This document shows positions 7,422 to 15,631 of a DNA stretch of 50,504 nucleotides, piece after piece (positions within the stretch are counted from its first letter, which is position 1; every line of letters starts with the position of its first letter). Origin of the DNA: Chloroflexota bacterium (GTDB taxonomy: Bacteria > Chloroflexota > Dehalococcoidia > Dehalococcoidales > RBG-16-60-22). The translations under genes were made by a program, and so were the position numbers. Location of the stretch: positions 1-50,504 of the forward strand of contig JAHJTL010000053.1 in the NCBI GenBank assembly GCA_018829775.1, read 5' to 3'. Below the pieces are notes generated by a model that saw nothing but the letters and a program-made list of their open reading frames with translations, made no database searches and was not told the origin of the DNA.

Positions 7422-8114
7422 ATGAAGAAACGCATTCTCATCGTCGATGATGAAGTGAGCATCCTGAAATTTCTCCGCTCTAATCTGGAAGATAGAGGTT
7501 ACGCGGTCATTAGCGCATCCAATGGTGAAGAAGCACTCAACACCATAGAAATGGAACTGCCTGACCTCATTGTTCTGGACGTCATGATGCCCAAAATGGA
7601 CGGCTTTGAGGTATGCCGCCGGCTGCGTGAATGGTCACAGATTCCCATAATTATGCTCAGCGCCCGGGGCGATGAAAAGGATAAGGTGAAGTGCCTTGAC
7701 CTCGGAGCCGATGACTATATCGTCAAGCCTTTCGGGGCCAATGAACTCATGGCACGGGTCAGTGCTGTCCTCCGGCGCACCAAAACGGCTGACATGTCTC
7801 CCGTTAGGTCTTCCATCGCCAGCGGGGACCTCGCCATCAATTTTGCCAAAAGACAGATAACTCGCGCTGGCACAGAAGTGAAACTGACCCCCACTGAATA
7901 TGCCCTCCTTCAGGAACTGGCGGTGAATTCAGGTAAAGTACTCACCCATACCCACCTGTTAAACAAGGTCTGGGGCCCTGAATACCGTGATGAAAGGGAA
8001 TATCTGCATGTCTTTGTCCGCCGGCTGCGTTCCAAACTGGAGCCAAACCCTGACAACCCCACATACATCCTCACCGTTTCCGGCGTTGGCTACCAGTTCA
8101 TAGATACCGGGTAA
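7422..8114 (+). CDS. OmpR/PhoB-family response regulator
   Basis: This two-domain transcription factor has a receiver at residues 1-120, with acidic residues Asp9/Asp10, phosphorylation site Asp53 in VLDVMMP, Ser80 and Lys102 in IVKPFG. A winged-helix effector spans about 133-228, with LTPTEYALLQEL, the recognition-helix region LLNKVWGPEYRDEREYLHVFVRRLRSKLE and the closing hairpin VSGVGYQF. The 230-residue length is standard. It follows another receiver protein by 42 bases and is closed by a terminator at 8150. The cognate kinase is not adjacent, since the nearest kinase on this strand begins at 12345. Confidence 0.93.
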   Translation: MKKRILIVDDEVSILKFLRSNLEDRGYAVISASNGEEALNTIEMELPDLIVLDVMMPKMDGFEVCRRLREWSQIPIIMLSARGDEKDKVKCLDLGADDYIVKPFGANELMARVSAVLRRTKTADMSPVRSSIASGDLAINFAKRQITRAGTEVKLTPTEYALLQELAVNSGKVLTHTHLLNKVWGPEYRDEREYLHVFVRRLRSKLEPNPDNPTYILTVSGVGYQFIDTG

Positions 8115-8149
8115 GAAGCACTCCGTAAACCGCTTAACAAACCGCTCTA

Positions 8150-8176
8150 AAGGCACCTGTTTCGGGTGCTTTTTTT
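8150..8176 (+). terminator. Rho-independent terminator after the OmpR-type regulator
   Basis: A short GGCACC/GGTGCT stem (GCACC with GGTGC as core, extended by A-T and G-U pairs) is followed directly by seven T residues. It ends the transcript of the two upstream regulators. Confidence 0.75.
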
Positions 8177-8288
8177 ATTGCCTTTGGAATATTAAGGAAA
8201 TCTTTAGGACTGTGAGGTAGATATTTAGGCTTTGTTTCGCATTCCGGCTCTATCCTGAAATCACTGAATAACAACGAAGGAGATAGCT

Positions 8289-8822
8289 GTGAAGCGAAAC
8301 ATGTGGATTAAGCGGTTCTTTCCCTATATCGCCCTTCTTCTCTTTATTCCGTGGCCGGTAGCTTATGCCACCAGCACCGATGTTATTGCCGGTGAGGACG
8401 CAGTCAGGATAGAAATTGCTGAACCCTCGGCAAGGCCAAGCTATACCGCTTTCGGCAGGGCAATCGGCGGTGTCAGCAACCCGGGCGCTCTCTTTTATGT
8501 TGATGCCACCAATAGTCCGTCCGATATCCAGGTAACGCTTTATCTCACCAATGCTCAACAACTGATCAGGTACTACCGGTACCTGATTCTTGACGTAGGC
8601 ATCTACATTGAAAACGGTGAAGGTGAGTGGGAACGGGCGGTAACAAGCAATGGCGAGCCTGTGCCAAAGACCATTATTTCAATGCGCAATGGCCAGGTGA
8701 GCTTCCTGCTGCCGGGTTCTTCAAGATACAGGGTTACTATCGATGGTGGCTGTTTTTACTGCACCAGAGCGGCTGCGGACAGCTACTCGCTATCCCCACA
8801 GTTCTGCCTGGAAGCGAATTAA
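8289..8822 (+). CDS. Secreted hypothetical protein
   Basis: This 177-residue protein starts with GTG, chosen because AAGGAG lies 6 bases upstream. Residues 1-28 form a signal peptide (KRFFPYIALLLFIPWPVAYA, cut probably after AYA). The mature part looks beta-rich, with alternating hydrophobic strands such as DIQVTLYLTN and QVSFLLPGSSRYRVTIDG. Near the C-terminus it has three Cys residues (GGCFYCTR and QFCLEAN), which could form a disulfide outside the cell. I do not recognise the family. It sits between response regulators and is probably the first gene of a transcript continuing through the genes at 8861, 9155 and 9586. Confidence 0.7.
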   Translation: MKRNMWIKRFFPYIALLLFIPWPVAYATSTDVIAGEDAVRIEIAEPSARPSYTAFGRAIGGVSNPGALFYVDATNSPSDIQVTLYLTNAQQLIRYYRYLILDVGIYIENGEGEWERAVTSNGEPVPKTIISMRNGQVSFLLPGSSRYRVTIDGGCFYCTRAAADSYSLSPQFCLEAN

Positions 8823-8860
8823 CTGGAAAGGACCCGATGGCGAAAGGAGGAAAGGTCAAG

Positions 8861-9124
8861 ATGTTGGAAGTACAGCAATACAATAGAACTTCGTTCCCGA
8901 TGCACAATGAAATGATGAGGCAGTTCCGCAGGTTACATGGCAGGGCGGCCATGGTCAATCCGACCGGAGTTGCCGAACATGACGTCATCGCCATAACCGC
9001 CCCCCTGGCTATCAGATGTGTCAATGCGGATAGCGGAGGTTCAAATTTACCAGAACAGAACGCAAACTGGTCTGCTTCTCTTTCATTACCCAAGGTAGCG
9101 AACTACAAGCTATCGTCAAATTAA
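8861..9124 (+). CDS. Small hypothetical protein, 87 residues
   Basis: The start at 8861 is chosen because AAAGGAGGAAAGG lies just upstream; an in-frame ATG at 8837 would add eight residues. The reading frame also runs back into the secreted-protein gene, but that part is a shadow. The protein begins MLEVQQYNRTSF and has no membrane segment or family motif that I recognise. It is soluble-looking, with an Arg-rich MRQFRRLHGRAAM section. It lies 39 bases after the secreted protein and 30 bases before a receiver-domain protein, so it is likely part of that operon. Confidence 0.45.
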   Translation: MLEVQQYNRTSFPMHNEMMRQFRRLHGRAAMVNPTGVAEHDVIAITAPLAIRCVNADSGGSNLPEQNANWSASLSLPKVANYKLSSN

Positions 9125-9154
9125 TGCCGAAAAAGTAAGAAAAGAGGGGAACCG

Positions 9155-9583
9155 ATGAAAAAACGTGCCTGCATAATGGCCATTGACGATGAAGTGGAGG
9201 TACTTCGACTGCTCAAGAAGATATTCGAAGAGGAGGGGTATGATTTCATTGGCGCCACCAGTGGCGATGCAGCATTTTCCTTATTACACAATCACCAGCC
9301 GGACCTTATTATCCTTGATATTATGATGCCCGGTCTTGATGGTTTCCAGGTGCTGGAACTTATACGCCGGAATTCCGACGTACCCGTAATTATCCTGACG
9401 GGCAGGGGTGAGGTGACCGCTTTACGCGATTCCGTGGAAATTGGCGCCGATGATTACGTCAAAAAGCCGTTCTACAGGCTGGAGTTGGTAGCACGTGTAC
9501 GCGCAAAACTGAGGCGGGCGGCTCAGAGCCAACCGGCCTTCAATCGAGGCGAGGAAACAGCTAATGAGAAAGTGGGTAAATAA
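9155..9583 (+). CDS. Single-domain response regulator (receiver only)
   Basis: The 142 residues make one CheY-like receiver closest to the OmpR type: acidic pair Asp11/Asp12, phosphorylation site Asp55 in ILDIMMPG, Thr82 in ILTGRG and Lys104 in YVKKPF. It stops shortly after ARVRAKLRRAAQ, where OmpR-type proteins would go on into a linker and winged helix. It may descend from a full regulator that lost its effector, or act as a phosphate shuttle. The next gene begins 2 bases after its stop. AAGAAAAGAGGGG lies upstream as ribosome site. Confidence 0.88.
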   Translation: MKKRACIMAIDDEVEVLRLLKKIFEEEGYDFIGATSGDAAFSLLHNHQPDLIILDIMMPGLDGFQVLELIRRNSDVPVIILTGRGEVTALRDSVEIGADDYVKKPFYRLELVARVRAKLRRAAQSQPAFNRGEETANEKVGK

Positions 9584-9585
9584 AA

Positions 9586-9960
9586 ATGAATAATATAGCT
9601 TATCAATCATATAGACAACCATCTGTTGAGGAATTATTTCTGAGTGTTGAGGCTGGCTCTAACGAACAAGCTATTGAGTTGGCTGTACCACCATCTACCC
9701 ACTCTTCAAGACTATATAAGTTTTACCACAGGTTAGAAGAGAAGCTCAATGATCTAGGCAGCAACGGATTCATAAGCCATGTCCAACATTCGCGCAGTCG
9801 CGGAACTACATTTACCGTAAAGCTGGTCCCTACAAAGGATAGCGAGTTCCTGGAAGCGCTGAACAACATGCCGGAGGTTGAAGAGGTAACGGAAGAGTCA
9901 AAAGGCGGCTATGCCTATCCTGGCCTTTCTCATAAATTTAACGTTCTGTTAGCGCAGTAA
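9586..9960 (+). CDS. Hypothetical protein, 124 residues, coupled to a receiver gene
   Basis: I do not recognise this protein. Its start is 2 bases after the receiver gene stop, suggesting translational coupling and a shared task. The N-terminal 60 residues are polar. The second half has a strand/helix/strand order (TTFTVKLVPT, DSEFLEALNNM, VEEVTEES) like a ferredoxin-like or ACT-type small domain. There is no signal peptide, membrane segment or metal motif. Base use is more AT-rich than the flanking genes, which may mark a recent arrival. A partner or output module of the receiver is a guess from position only. Confidence 0.6.
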   Translation: MNNIAYQSYRQPSVEELFLSVEAGSNEQAIELAVPPSTHSSRLYKFYHRLEEKLNDLGSNGFISHVQHSRSRGTTFTVKLVPTKDSEFLEALNNMPEVEEVTEESKGGYAYPGLSHKFNVLLAQ

Positions 9961-10048
9961 ATTATACTGAGGCCTTTATCGAATACTTTTACCAGGTCAA
10001 GACTTCTAGGTTTTCAATCTCAGTCAATTTTTGTCTGAGGAGCTTACA

Positions 10049-10207
10049 GTGGCCAGGAGCAAAGGAATACACGTTACCTGGTGCCCCATCGGGCAGGAGT
10101 ACTGCTATCTTTCCTGCTACTTCCGCATGGGAGATCGTTGTTACTTTAGAAGCACCCGCGGCCGACGAATAAAGAAACTAAAGAAGGGGAAAAGTACTCC
10201 ACGTTGA
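10049..10207 (+). CDS. Small four-cysteine protein, 52 residues
   Basis: A GTG start at 10049 follows GAGGAG with 6 bases between, and the frame ends TGA at 10205-10207. The protein is very basic, with a C-terminal tail RRIKKLKKGK. It holds Cys12, Cys19, Cys23 and Cys31 (spacing CX6CX3CX7C) amid aromatic residues. This could be a metal-binding knot or a disulfide-stabilised peptide; there is no signal peptide. It lies 88 bases after the preceding gene and 32 bases before the convergent end of the 622-residue membrane protein. Family unknown. Confidence 0.5.
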   Translation: MARSKGIHVTWCPIGQEYCYLSCYFRMGDRCYFRSTRGRRIKKLKKGKSTPR

Positions 10208-10239
10208 TGTAAAATCCCTTCTTCCATCCTGCTACTGCT

Positions 10240-12108
10240 CTATTGATTACTCAAATCAGCATCTTTCCTGCGGATTTTATCCCAGTTGTACCAGACCACC
10301 CCTGCCCCAATCAGCAGCACCGATGCGATTAGTATGCCCAGCGACTGGTTCCTGAGACCGCTGACAAAGCTGTCAATGGCGTTTTGCGCCAGAGTAACGC
10401 CCTTTTCCGCAATCGACGGCGTTATACCTTCAACCTGACTTACTTCCATCAGCGTTTGGTCAATAACCGGCTGTGCGGCGGCGGAAAATACCGGACCGAA
10501 ACTGATAAAGGCGATAACCGACATTACTGCCAGCAGCGCTGCCGCCCAGATAAGTTTGCTGCTCCACTGTCGGCCACCCAGCGCACCAATCGCTATCATC
10601 AGTAAAAATGGCACTATCCATATAAAGTTAATCCACTTCTTCGCCGTTCCAAGGCCGGAACGCACCTCCTCAAAGGTTTCCATCTGCCCGCCAGCGCTAT
10701 CGCCCATCAAGCCCCTGAGGTCCTGCTCGGCAAGTATCAGGCCATCGCCTATCCACTGCCGGATGTCTTCCAGAGCCTCGGCATCGGTGCCCATGGCCTT
10801 TTTCAGGTCCTCTTCGGTGAAGATGAGGCCTTCCTGTATCAGTTCCCGAGCCTGGCTGAAAATATTTTCTTCCTCTTCACCGCCCAACAACTGGCTTATG
10901 TCCGCTTCAGTTAAAATCCATTCATCGGGCAGTCCCAGTTCAATAAGAGGTTGCACGAGGCTTCCCACATCTATGCCCACCAGTTCCTTGAATTCCTGAT
11001 ATGATATATCCGCCGGCCGGCATAGGATGTTTTCCAGTGATGGATTCGATAGCAGTTCCAGCAGATGTGCCCCCGTGCATACCGGGAGGGAATCGAAAGC
11101 GCTCTCCACTTTTTCGTCGGCCAGCTGACCGAGTGTGTCTGCTATTTCCGACTTGCGGTCGGCCAGAGGTATCGTTAACTCCAGCTCATCCTGCGTGCCG
11201 CGCAGATAGGCGAATATCTGGGCAACAAGGTCGTTTACCAGCGTCCGATACCATTCCAGGGACAACATATCCTTGGCAGTAGCAATGATTTCATCATCGG
11301 TCAGTTCCATGCCAAGCGGGAGCTCGGTTACCTCTCCGAGGTTCTGCTGCAATGCCGGCGCCAGCATCCCCGTGAACAAGCTATCGTAAGTCTCCTTTCT
11401 CGACAGGAAATCGACCAGCACTTCCTCCAGTTCATCGAGCGGCCTGGCTATATCTATCTCAAGGGTGAAATGCGCCTGCTCTTTGGTGAGGTAGGGCATA
11501 GCTTCATCGACGGCGCGGTCTATCTTCTCTAGCAGCCAATCCTCGGGCAATACCTGGCGCAGCATTATCCCCATCTCCTCCTCGGATATGGCCAGCACAG
11601 ACAGCATTCCATCTTCAGACGATGTTACCTCACTGGTAGCTAACTGGATGAGCTGCTCATATAGCACCGGGAAAATCTCTTCGCGGTGCAGAAGGTTCTT
11701 TATCGCCTCCGCTCCAGCCTCGGCTCTGTCTTTTAACTGAATATCGATGCGGAAGGTGTCCGTTTCACCCCAGACATAGGGCACCACCTCATTGATACCA
11801 TGCTCAACTTTTGCCTGAAGCCATTCTGGGGGCAGTGTTTGCCTGACCACGTCAACGAGATGGGTCTTGAGCGGCGAGAGGATAGCACCGGCCCCTCCGG
11901 TATCCTCACCTATTCCGGATTCTTCCAGTGCTGCCGGGAGCACATCGTCGTAAATGAAATGGTACACATCCGCCTGTTGTAACTGTTCCGTGTAGAAATC
12001 GGGATTGCCGATGGTGGCGTTAACGCGGAAGGCGACCAGCACCAGCAGCGACAGAATGACAAATATAATGGCCAGAGGTATGGCAATGGTCCTACGCAAC
12101 CAGAGCAT
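10240..12108 (-). CDS. Large membrane protein with three internal repeats, function unknown
   Basis: This 622-residue protein has an N-terminal membrane segment (about 7-29), a long acidic region expected to lie outside the membrane, and three C-terminal membrane segments (about 495-515, 520-548 and 590-610). The outer region contains three related units of about 50 residues at 90-140, 184-234 and 279-330, each with a pattern like LPxxWLxxK, then PYL, then a DIxLxDR-type strand. Further on are repeated LIQEGLIFTEEDL and WIGDGLILAEQDL units. The repeats suggest internal duplication. I do not recognise a named family or an enzyme motif. It is transcribed alone, against its neighbours on both sides. 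Confidence 0.75.
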   Translation of the reverse strand: MLWLRRTIAIPLAIIFVILSLLVLVAFRVNATIGNPDFYTEQLQQADVYHFIYDDVLPAALEESGIGEDTGGAGAILSPLKTHLVDVVRQTLPPEWLQAKVEHGINEVVPYVWGETDTFRIDIQLKDRAEAGAEAIKNLLHREEIFPVLYEQLIQLATSEVTSSEDGMLSVLAISEEEMGIMLRQVLPEDWLLEKIDRAVDEAMPYLTKEQAHFTLEIDIARPLDELEEVLVDFLSRKETYDSLFTGMLAPALQQNLGEVTELPLGMELTDDEIIATAKDMLSLEWYRTLVNDLVAQIFAYLRGTQDELELTIPLADRKSEIADTLGQLADEKVESAFDSLPVCTGAHLLELLSNPSLENILCRPADISYQEFKELVGIDVGSLVQPLIELGLPDEWILTEADISQLLGGEEEENIFSQARELIQEGLIFTEEDLKKAMGTDAEALEDIRQWIGDGLILAEQDLRGLMGDSAGGQMETFEEVRSGLGTAKKWINFIWIVPFLLMIAIGALGGRQWSSKLIWAAALLAVMSVIAFISFGPVFSAAAQPVIDQTLMEVSQVEGITPSIAEKGVTLAQNAIDSFVSGLRNQSLGILIASVLLIGAGVVWYNWDKIRRKDADLSNQ

Positions 12109-12140
12109 ACGTTTTTATAATCCCCCCATTATGATGAGAT

Positions 12141-12170
12141 AGTCTACCTGCCGAGCAGACCATCGGTCAA
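12141..12170 (-). promoter_or_regulatory. Weak candidate promoter for the repeat membrane protein
   Basis: On the minus strand TTGACC (12165-12170) is followed after 18 bases by TAGACT (12141-12146), about 33 bases before the ATG at 12108. A GGGGGG stretch between them could serve as ribosome site. Confidence 0.35.
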
Positions 12171-12294
12171 CCATTACTCATTCTTGTCTGAGAACAACGA
12201 TATAACCTTCAAGAATGTATCCACCGACTGAAATCACTTCCGCGCTTATATTTATACGCTGTACGCCCTTTTGGCTAACAGTCGAGTTGCCGCC

Positions 12295-12323
12295 TTGATA
12301 GCCTTAGTTCCCAGTGATAGAAT
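12295..12323 (+). promoter_or_regulatory. Sigma70-type promoter of the CHASE4 kinase gene
   Basis: TTGATA at 12295-12300, a 17-base spacer, then TAGAAT at 12318-12323. Transcription would begin near 12330, just before the AGGGG ribosome site and the ATG at 12345. Confidence 0.6.
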
Positions 12324-12344
12324 GCTTAGCAGGGGCAATAAGAT

Positions 12345-14165
12345 ATGACACTGCGCAAAAAAACGCTGCTTATCATTGCCGGTACTTTCTACGGCGTCAT
12401 CATACTGCTCTTCTTTATCTCTCGCACCATCCTGCTGGAAAGCTATTCAGACCTGGAAAGACAGAGTACACATCGGGATGTCGAACGGGTACTGACGGCT
12501 TACTCACAGGTACTATCCAGCCTGGATACCACAACCGCGGATCGGGCTGCCTGGGATGACACCTATGCCTTCATCGCTGGCCCCGGCGAAGGGTACATCA
12601 GGTCGAACCTCACCGATAGCACGTTTGCTGAACTTGGGCTGAACCTGATGCTGTATAAAGACCCCTCAGGGCAAACCGTTTTCGGCAAAGCATTTGACCT
12701 TGAAGATGAAGAGGAAATACCTCTCCCGCCCAGCGTTTCAGCGTATTTGGCTGAAAATGATTTCTTGGTTACCCATCAGGATACGGAAAGCAGTTATACC
12801 GGCACCATTGTCCTTCCCGAAGGCCCCATGATGATTAGCTCCCACCCCATCCTCACCAGTGAAGATGAAGGACCCATTCGAGGGACACTGATAATGGGGC
12901 GATACCTCGATGCGGCCAGGATTAACGAACTGGCTGAAATCACGCTCCTCTCCATAACCATTCACAAATTCAACGACCCTCAGGCTCCCCCCGACTTCTC
13001 AGCCGCCCGGACCTCTATCTCAGCCGCGTCTCCCGTTTTCGTACAGCCTCTCAGTGAACAATCTATCGCTGGCTACACACTTATCGGAGACATCAGTGGG
13101 CGCCCTGCTTTGATGCTCAGGGTAGATGCGCCCAGAGATATCTATCAGCAGGGCCAGTCCGCTATCTCATATCTTATTCTGACCATTGTCGGTGTCAGTC
13201 TGGCATTTGGCCTGGTGACCCTCCTGCTCCTGGAAAAACAGGTTCTTTCCCGACTGTCTTACCTGAGCAGGAGCGTTAGTGACATCGGCATGGGCGGTAA
13301 ACTTACCGCGCGGGTGTCAGTGCCCGGCTCTGATGAATTGTCCAGGCTCGGCGCCACCATTAACGGCATGCTGGCCGCCCTGGAACAATCGGAAACGGAG
13401 CTGCGGGAATTATTTGAAGAAGAGAAGCAACTTAGGCAGGATTTGGAGGCGGAAATCAATAAAAGAGTGGAGTTCACCCATACCCTCGTACACGAGCTCA
13501 AAACACCGATTACCCCGGTGCTGGCCTCCAGCGAGCTGTTGCTTGAAGAAGTCGAGAGGGGCGGACCTATATGGGAGCTGGCGCAGAATATCAGCCAGGG
13601 TGCTTACAATTTGAACCAGCGTATCGATGAACTGCTTGACCTGGCTCGCGGTGAAGTGGGGATGCTCCACCTCAATCCTGAATCGGTTGATTCCGGTCGA
13701 TTGCTCCGCAGCATTGTGGACAGCGTGAAACCACTGGCCCGGAAAAACAGGCATATATTGAATGCCGAGCTGCCCTCTTCACTGCCGGTCATTCAGGCCG
13801 ATAAAGACCGCCTGCGGCAGGTGGTGCTCAACTTGCTCAATAACGCCTTTAAATTTACGCCTGCTGGAGGCAGTATCACGGTGAAGGCCAGAGAAGATAA
13901 AGCTTACCTCGTTGTGGAAGTGCAGGATACCGGCAGCGGCATTAGTGAGGAAGAGCAGAAGAGGCTCTTCGAGCCCTATCAGCAGCTGGAAAGAGAAAGG
14001 GCCCGCCTCAGCGGACTGGGGCTGGGATTAAGCCTGTCCAAGAAACTGGTCGAGCTGCACGGAGGCCAGATATGGGTGCAGAGTGAGAAGGGCAAGGGGA
14101 GTATTTTTGGCTTTTCCCTGCCACTGGAAATTAGTGAACAGCCGGAAAGCTCGGCAAAAAGATGA
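12345..14165 (+). CDS. CHASE4-HAMP sensor histidine kinase
   Basis: This membrane sensor autophosphorylates a histidine in response to an external signal. In order: membrane segment 1 at about 8-28; an outer CHASE4-type domain at about 45-265, marked by AAWDDTYAFI and NLMLYKDPSGQTVFGKAFD; membrane segment 2 at about 274-297; HAMP at about 298-350; a short coiled coil; HisKA with His383 in HTLVHELKTPI; and a HATPase domain with the N box LNLLNNAFKFTP, the G1 box VQDTGSGI and the G2 box LGLGLSLSKKL. All key residues are present and the 606-residue length is normal. No regulator gene adjoins it; orphan response regulators lie upstream beyond the minus-strand membrane-protein gene and may be its partners. 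Confidence 0.92.
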   Translation: MTLRKKTLLIIAGTFYGVIILLFFISRTILLESYSDLERQSTHRDVERVLTAYSQVLSSLDTTTADRAAWDDTYAFIAGPGEGYIRSNLTDSTFAELGLNLMLYKDPSGQTVFGKAFDLEDEEEIPLPPSVSAYLAENDFLVTHQDTESSYTGTIVLPEGPMMISSHPILTSEDEGPIRGTLIMGRYLDAARINELAEITLLSITIHKFNDPQAPPDFSAARTSISAASPVFVQPLSEQSIAGYTLIGDISGRPALMLRVDAPRDIYQQGQSAISYLILTIVGVSLAFGLVTLLLLEKQVLSRLSYLSRSVSDIGMGGKLTARVSVPGSDELSRLGATINGMLAALEQSETELRELFEEEKQLRQDLEAEINKRVEFTHTLVHELKTPITPVLASSELLLEEVERGGPIWELAQNISQGAYNLNQRIDELLDLARGEVGMLHLNPESVDSGRLLRSIVDSVKPLARKNRHILNAELPSSLPVIQADKDRLRQVVLNLLNNAFKFTPAGGSITVKAREDKAYLVVEVQDTGSGISEEEQKRLFEPYQQLERERARLSGLGLGLSLSKKLVELHGGQIWVQSEKGKGSIFGFSLPLEISEQPESSAKR

Positions 14166-14230
14166 AGGTTTTTTTCCCATACAAGCCTGTGGTAATATTA
14201 ATTCAATTATCCCGATGAAAGGGGCCTGAC

Positions 14231-15586
14231 ATGACAAAGCAACCGTATTCACTGACCGTTACCGAGGCAGCTTCTGCTATATCTTCCGGCAAGCTGACAC
14301 CATCGCAACTGGTTAACTCCTGCCTGGAAAGAATTGACGCCATCGAGGATAAGATAAAAGCGTGGGTGCTGGTTGACCGGGAGGGTGCCCTTGCCACGGC
14401 ACGGCAGCTGGACAATGAGCTGGCACGAGGCCAAAGCCGCGGTGCGCTTCATGGCATTCCGATAGGCATCAAGGACATCTTCTACACCGCTGGTCTGCCA
14501 ACTGAAGCCGGTTCCAGGTCCTGGGCTGGTTTTATTCCCGAATACGACGCCACCACGGTCGCCCGCCTCAAAACAGCAGGGGCAATTGTACTGGGCAAGA
14601 CGCATACCACGGAGTTCGCTGTCATGGACCCCGCCCCCACCCACAACCCCTGGAACATCGAGCACACGCCCGGTGGTTCAAGCAGCGGGTCAGGTGCCGG
14701 CGTTGCCACCGGAATGTGTTCAGCGGCTCTGGGCAGCCAGACACTCGGCTCAGTACTGCGACCCGCCGCCTATAACGGTATCGTTGGCTTCAAGCCCCAG
14801 CATGGCCGGATAAGCATCTACGGCGTAGTGCCGGTGAGTCCGACCCTTGACCACGTGGGCGTACTGGCACGCACGGTGAAAGACGCGGCCCTCGTTTTTC
14901 AGGCCATTGCCGGCCACGACCCCAAAGACGCGCTTTCACTTGATGAGCCTGTCCCCGACTGCCTGTCATCTCTGGAAGAGCAGTCACCGCCCCGGCTGGG
15001 ACTGGTGCGTCCCTTTTTCTATGACCACGCCGACGAAGAAATGCGCCAGCATACTGACGAAATCGCTGCCCGCCTGAGGCAGGCCGGTGCTACCATTGAG
15101 GAAGTGATTCCACCCCCCAGCTTTACCACCATCGTTGACAATGCCCGTATTATCATGGCGGTAGAGGCGGCCGCCTACCATCGGGACCACTTTGCCAAAC
15201 ACAAGGACAAATACCGTGCCGGCATACGGCAAATGATTGAGAATGGCCTAGCCACAGATGCTGCGGAGTATGAAAGAGCGCTTAAGGTACGCCTTCAGCA
15301 GTGTTCCGATATGGAGCCGCTGCTACACCGGGTAGATGCCATGCTTACGCCGACTATAACTGGTCCGGCGCCCCACGGTCTTTCCTCAACGGGAAATCCG
15401 GTGATGCAGGGCCCCTGGACCATAATGGGGGTACCATCCATAAGCCTGCCTTCCGGACTGAGCCAGGGCGGTCTCCCGCTTGCCGTTCAGCTGGCCGGGC
15501 CTCCCAAAGCCGAAGCCCGTCTCCTGGCGATAGCGAGGTGGTGCGAGTCCGTCCTGAAGGTAGACCTCCGTCCACCGTTGGATTAA
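14231..15586 (+). CDS. Amidase-signature family enzyme
   Basis: This 451-residue enzyme hydrolyses a carboxamide or transfers its amide nitrogen. The Ser-cisSer-Lys triad can be placed as Lys81 (PIGIKDIF), Ser150 at the start of the GGSSSGSGAG signature, and Ser174 in LGSVLRPAAY. The strand before the nucleophile reads SQTLGSVLRP, where most relatives have a TDTGGSIRxP-like sequence. The nucleophile is kept but its usual Asp and second Gly are replaced. It is not flanked by gatB or gatC, so a tRNA amidotransferase role is unlikely; a stand-alone amidase is more probable. Length is normal. It converges with the dehydrogenase gene 45 bases downstream. Confidence 0.88.
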   Translation: MTKQPYSLTVTEAASAISSGKLTPSQLVNSCLERIDAIEDKIKAWVLVDREGALATARQLDNELARGQSRGALHGIPIGIKDIFYTAGLPTEAGSRSWAGFIPEYDATTVARLKTAGAIVLGKTHTTEFAVMDPAPTHNPWNIEHTPGGSSSGSGAGVATGMCSAALGSQTLGSVLRPAAYNGIVGFKPQHGRISIYGVVPVSPTLDHVGVLARTVKDAALVFQAIAGHDPKDALSLDEPVPDCLSSLEEQSPPRLGLVRPFFYDHADEEMRQHTDEIAARLRQAGATIEEVIPPPSFTTIVDNARIIMAVEAAAYHRDHFAKHKDKYRAGIRQMIENGLATDAAEYERALKVRLQQCSDMEPLLHRVDAMLTPTITGPAPHGLSSTGNPVMQGPWTIMGVPSISLPSGLSQGGLPLAVQLAGPPKAEARLLAIARWCESVLKVDLRPPLD

Positions 15587-15631
15587 GGCACCACTCTTCA
15601 GATGTAAAATCGGAATAAGGACGTAATCAGC

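Noticed and set aside
8627-8860. N-terminal extension of the frame that ends at 9124
   Set aside because: It overlaps the secreted-protein gene in another frame. The ribosome site at 8840-8853 supports a start at 8861.
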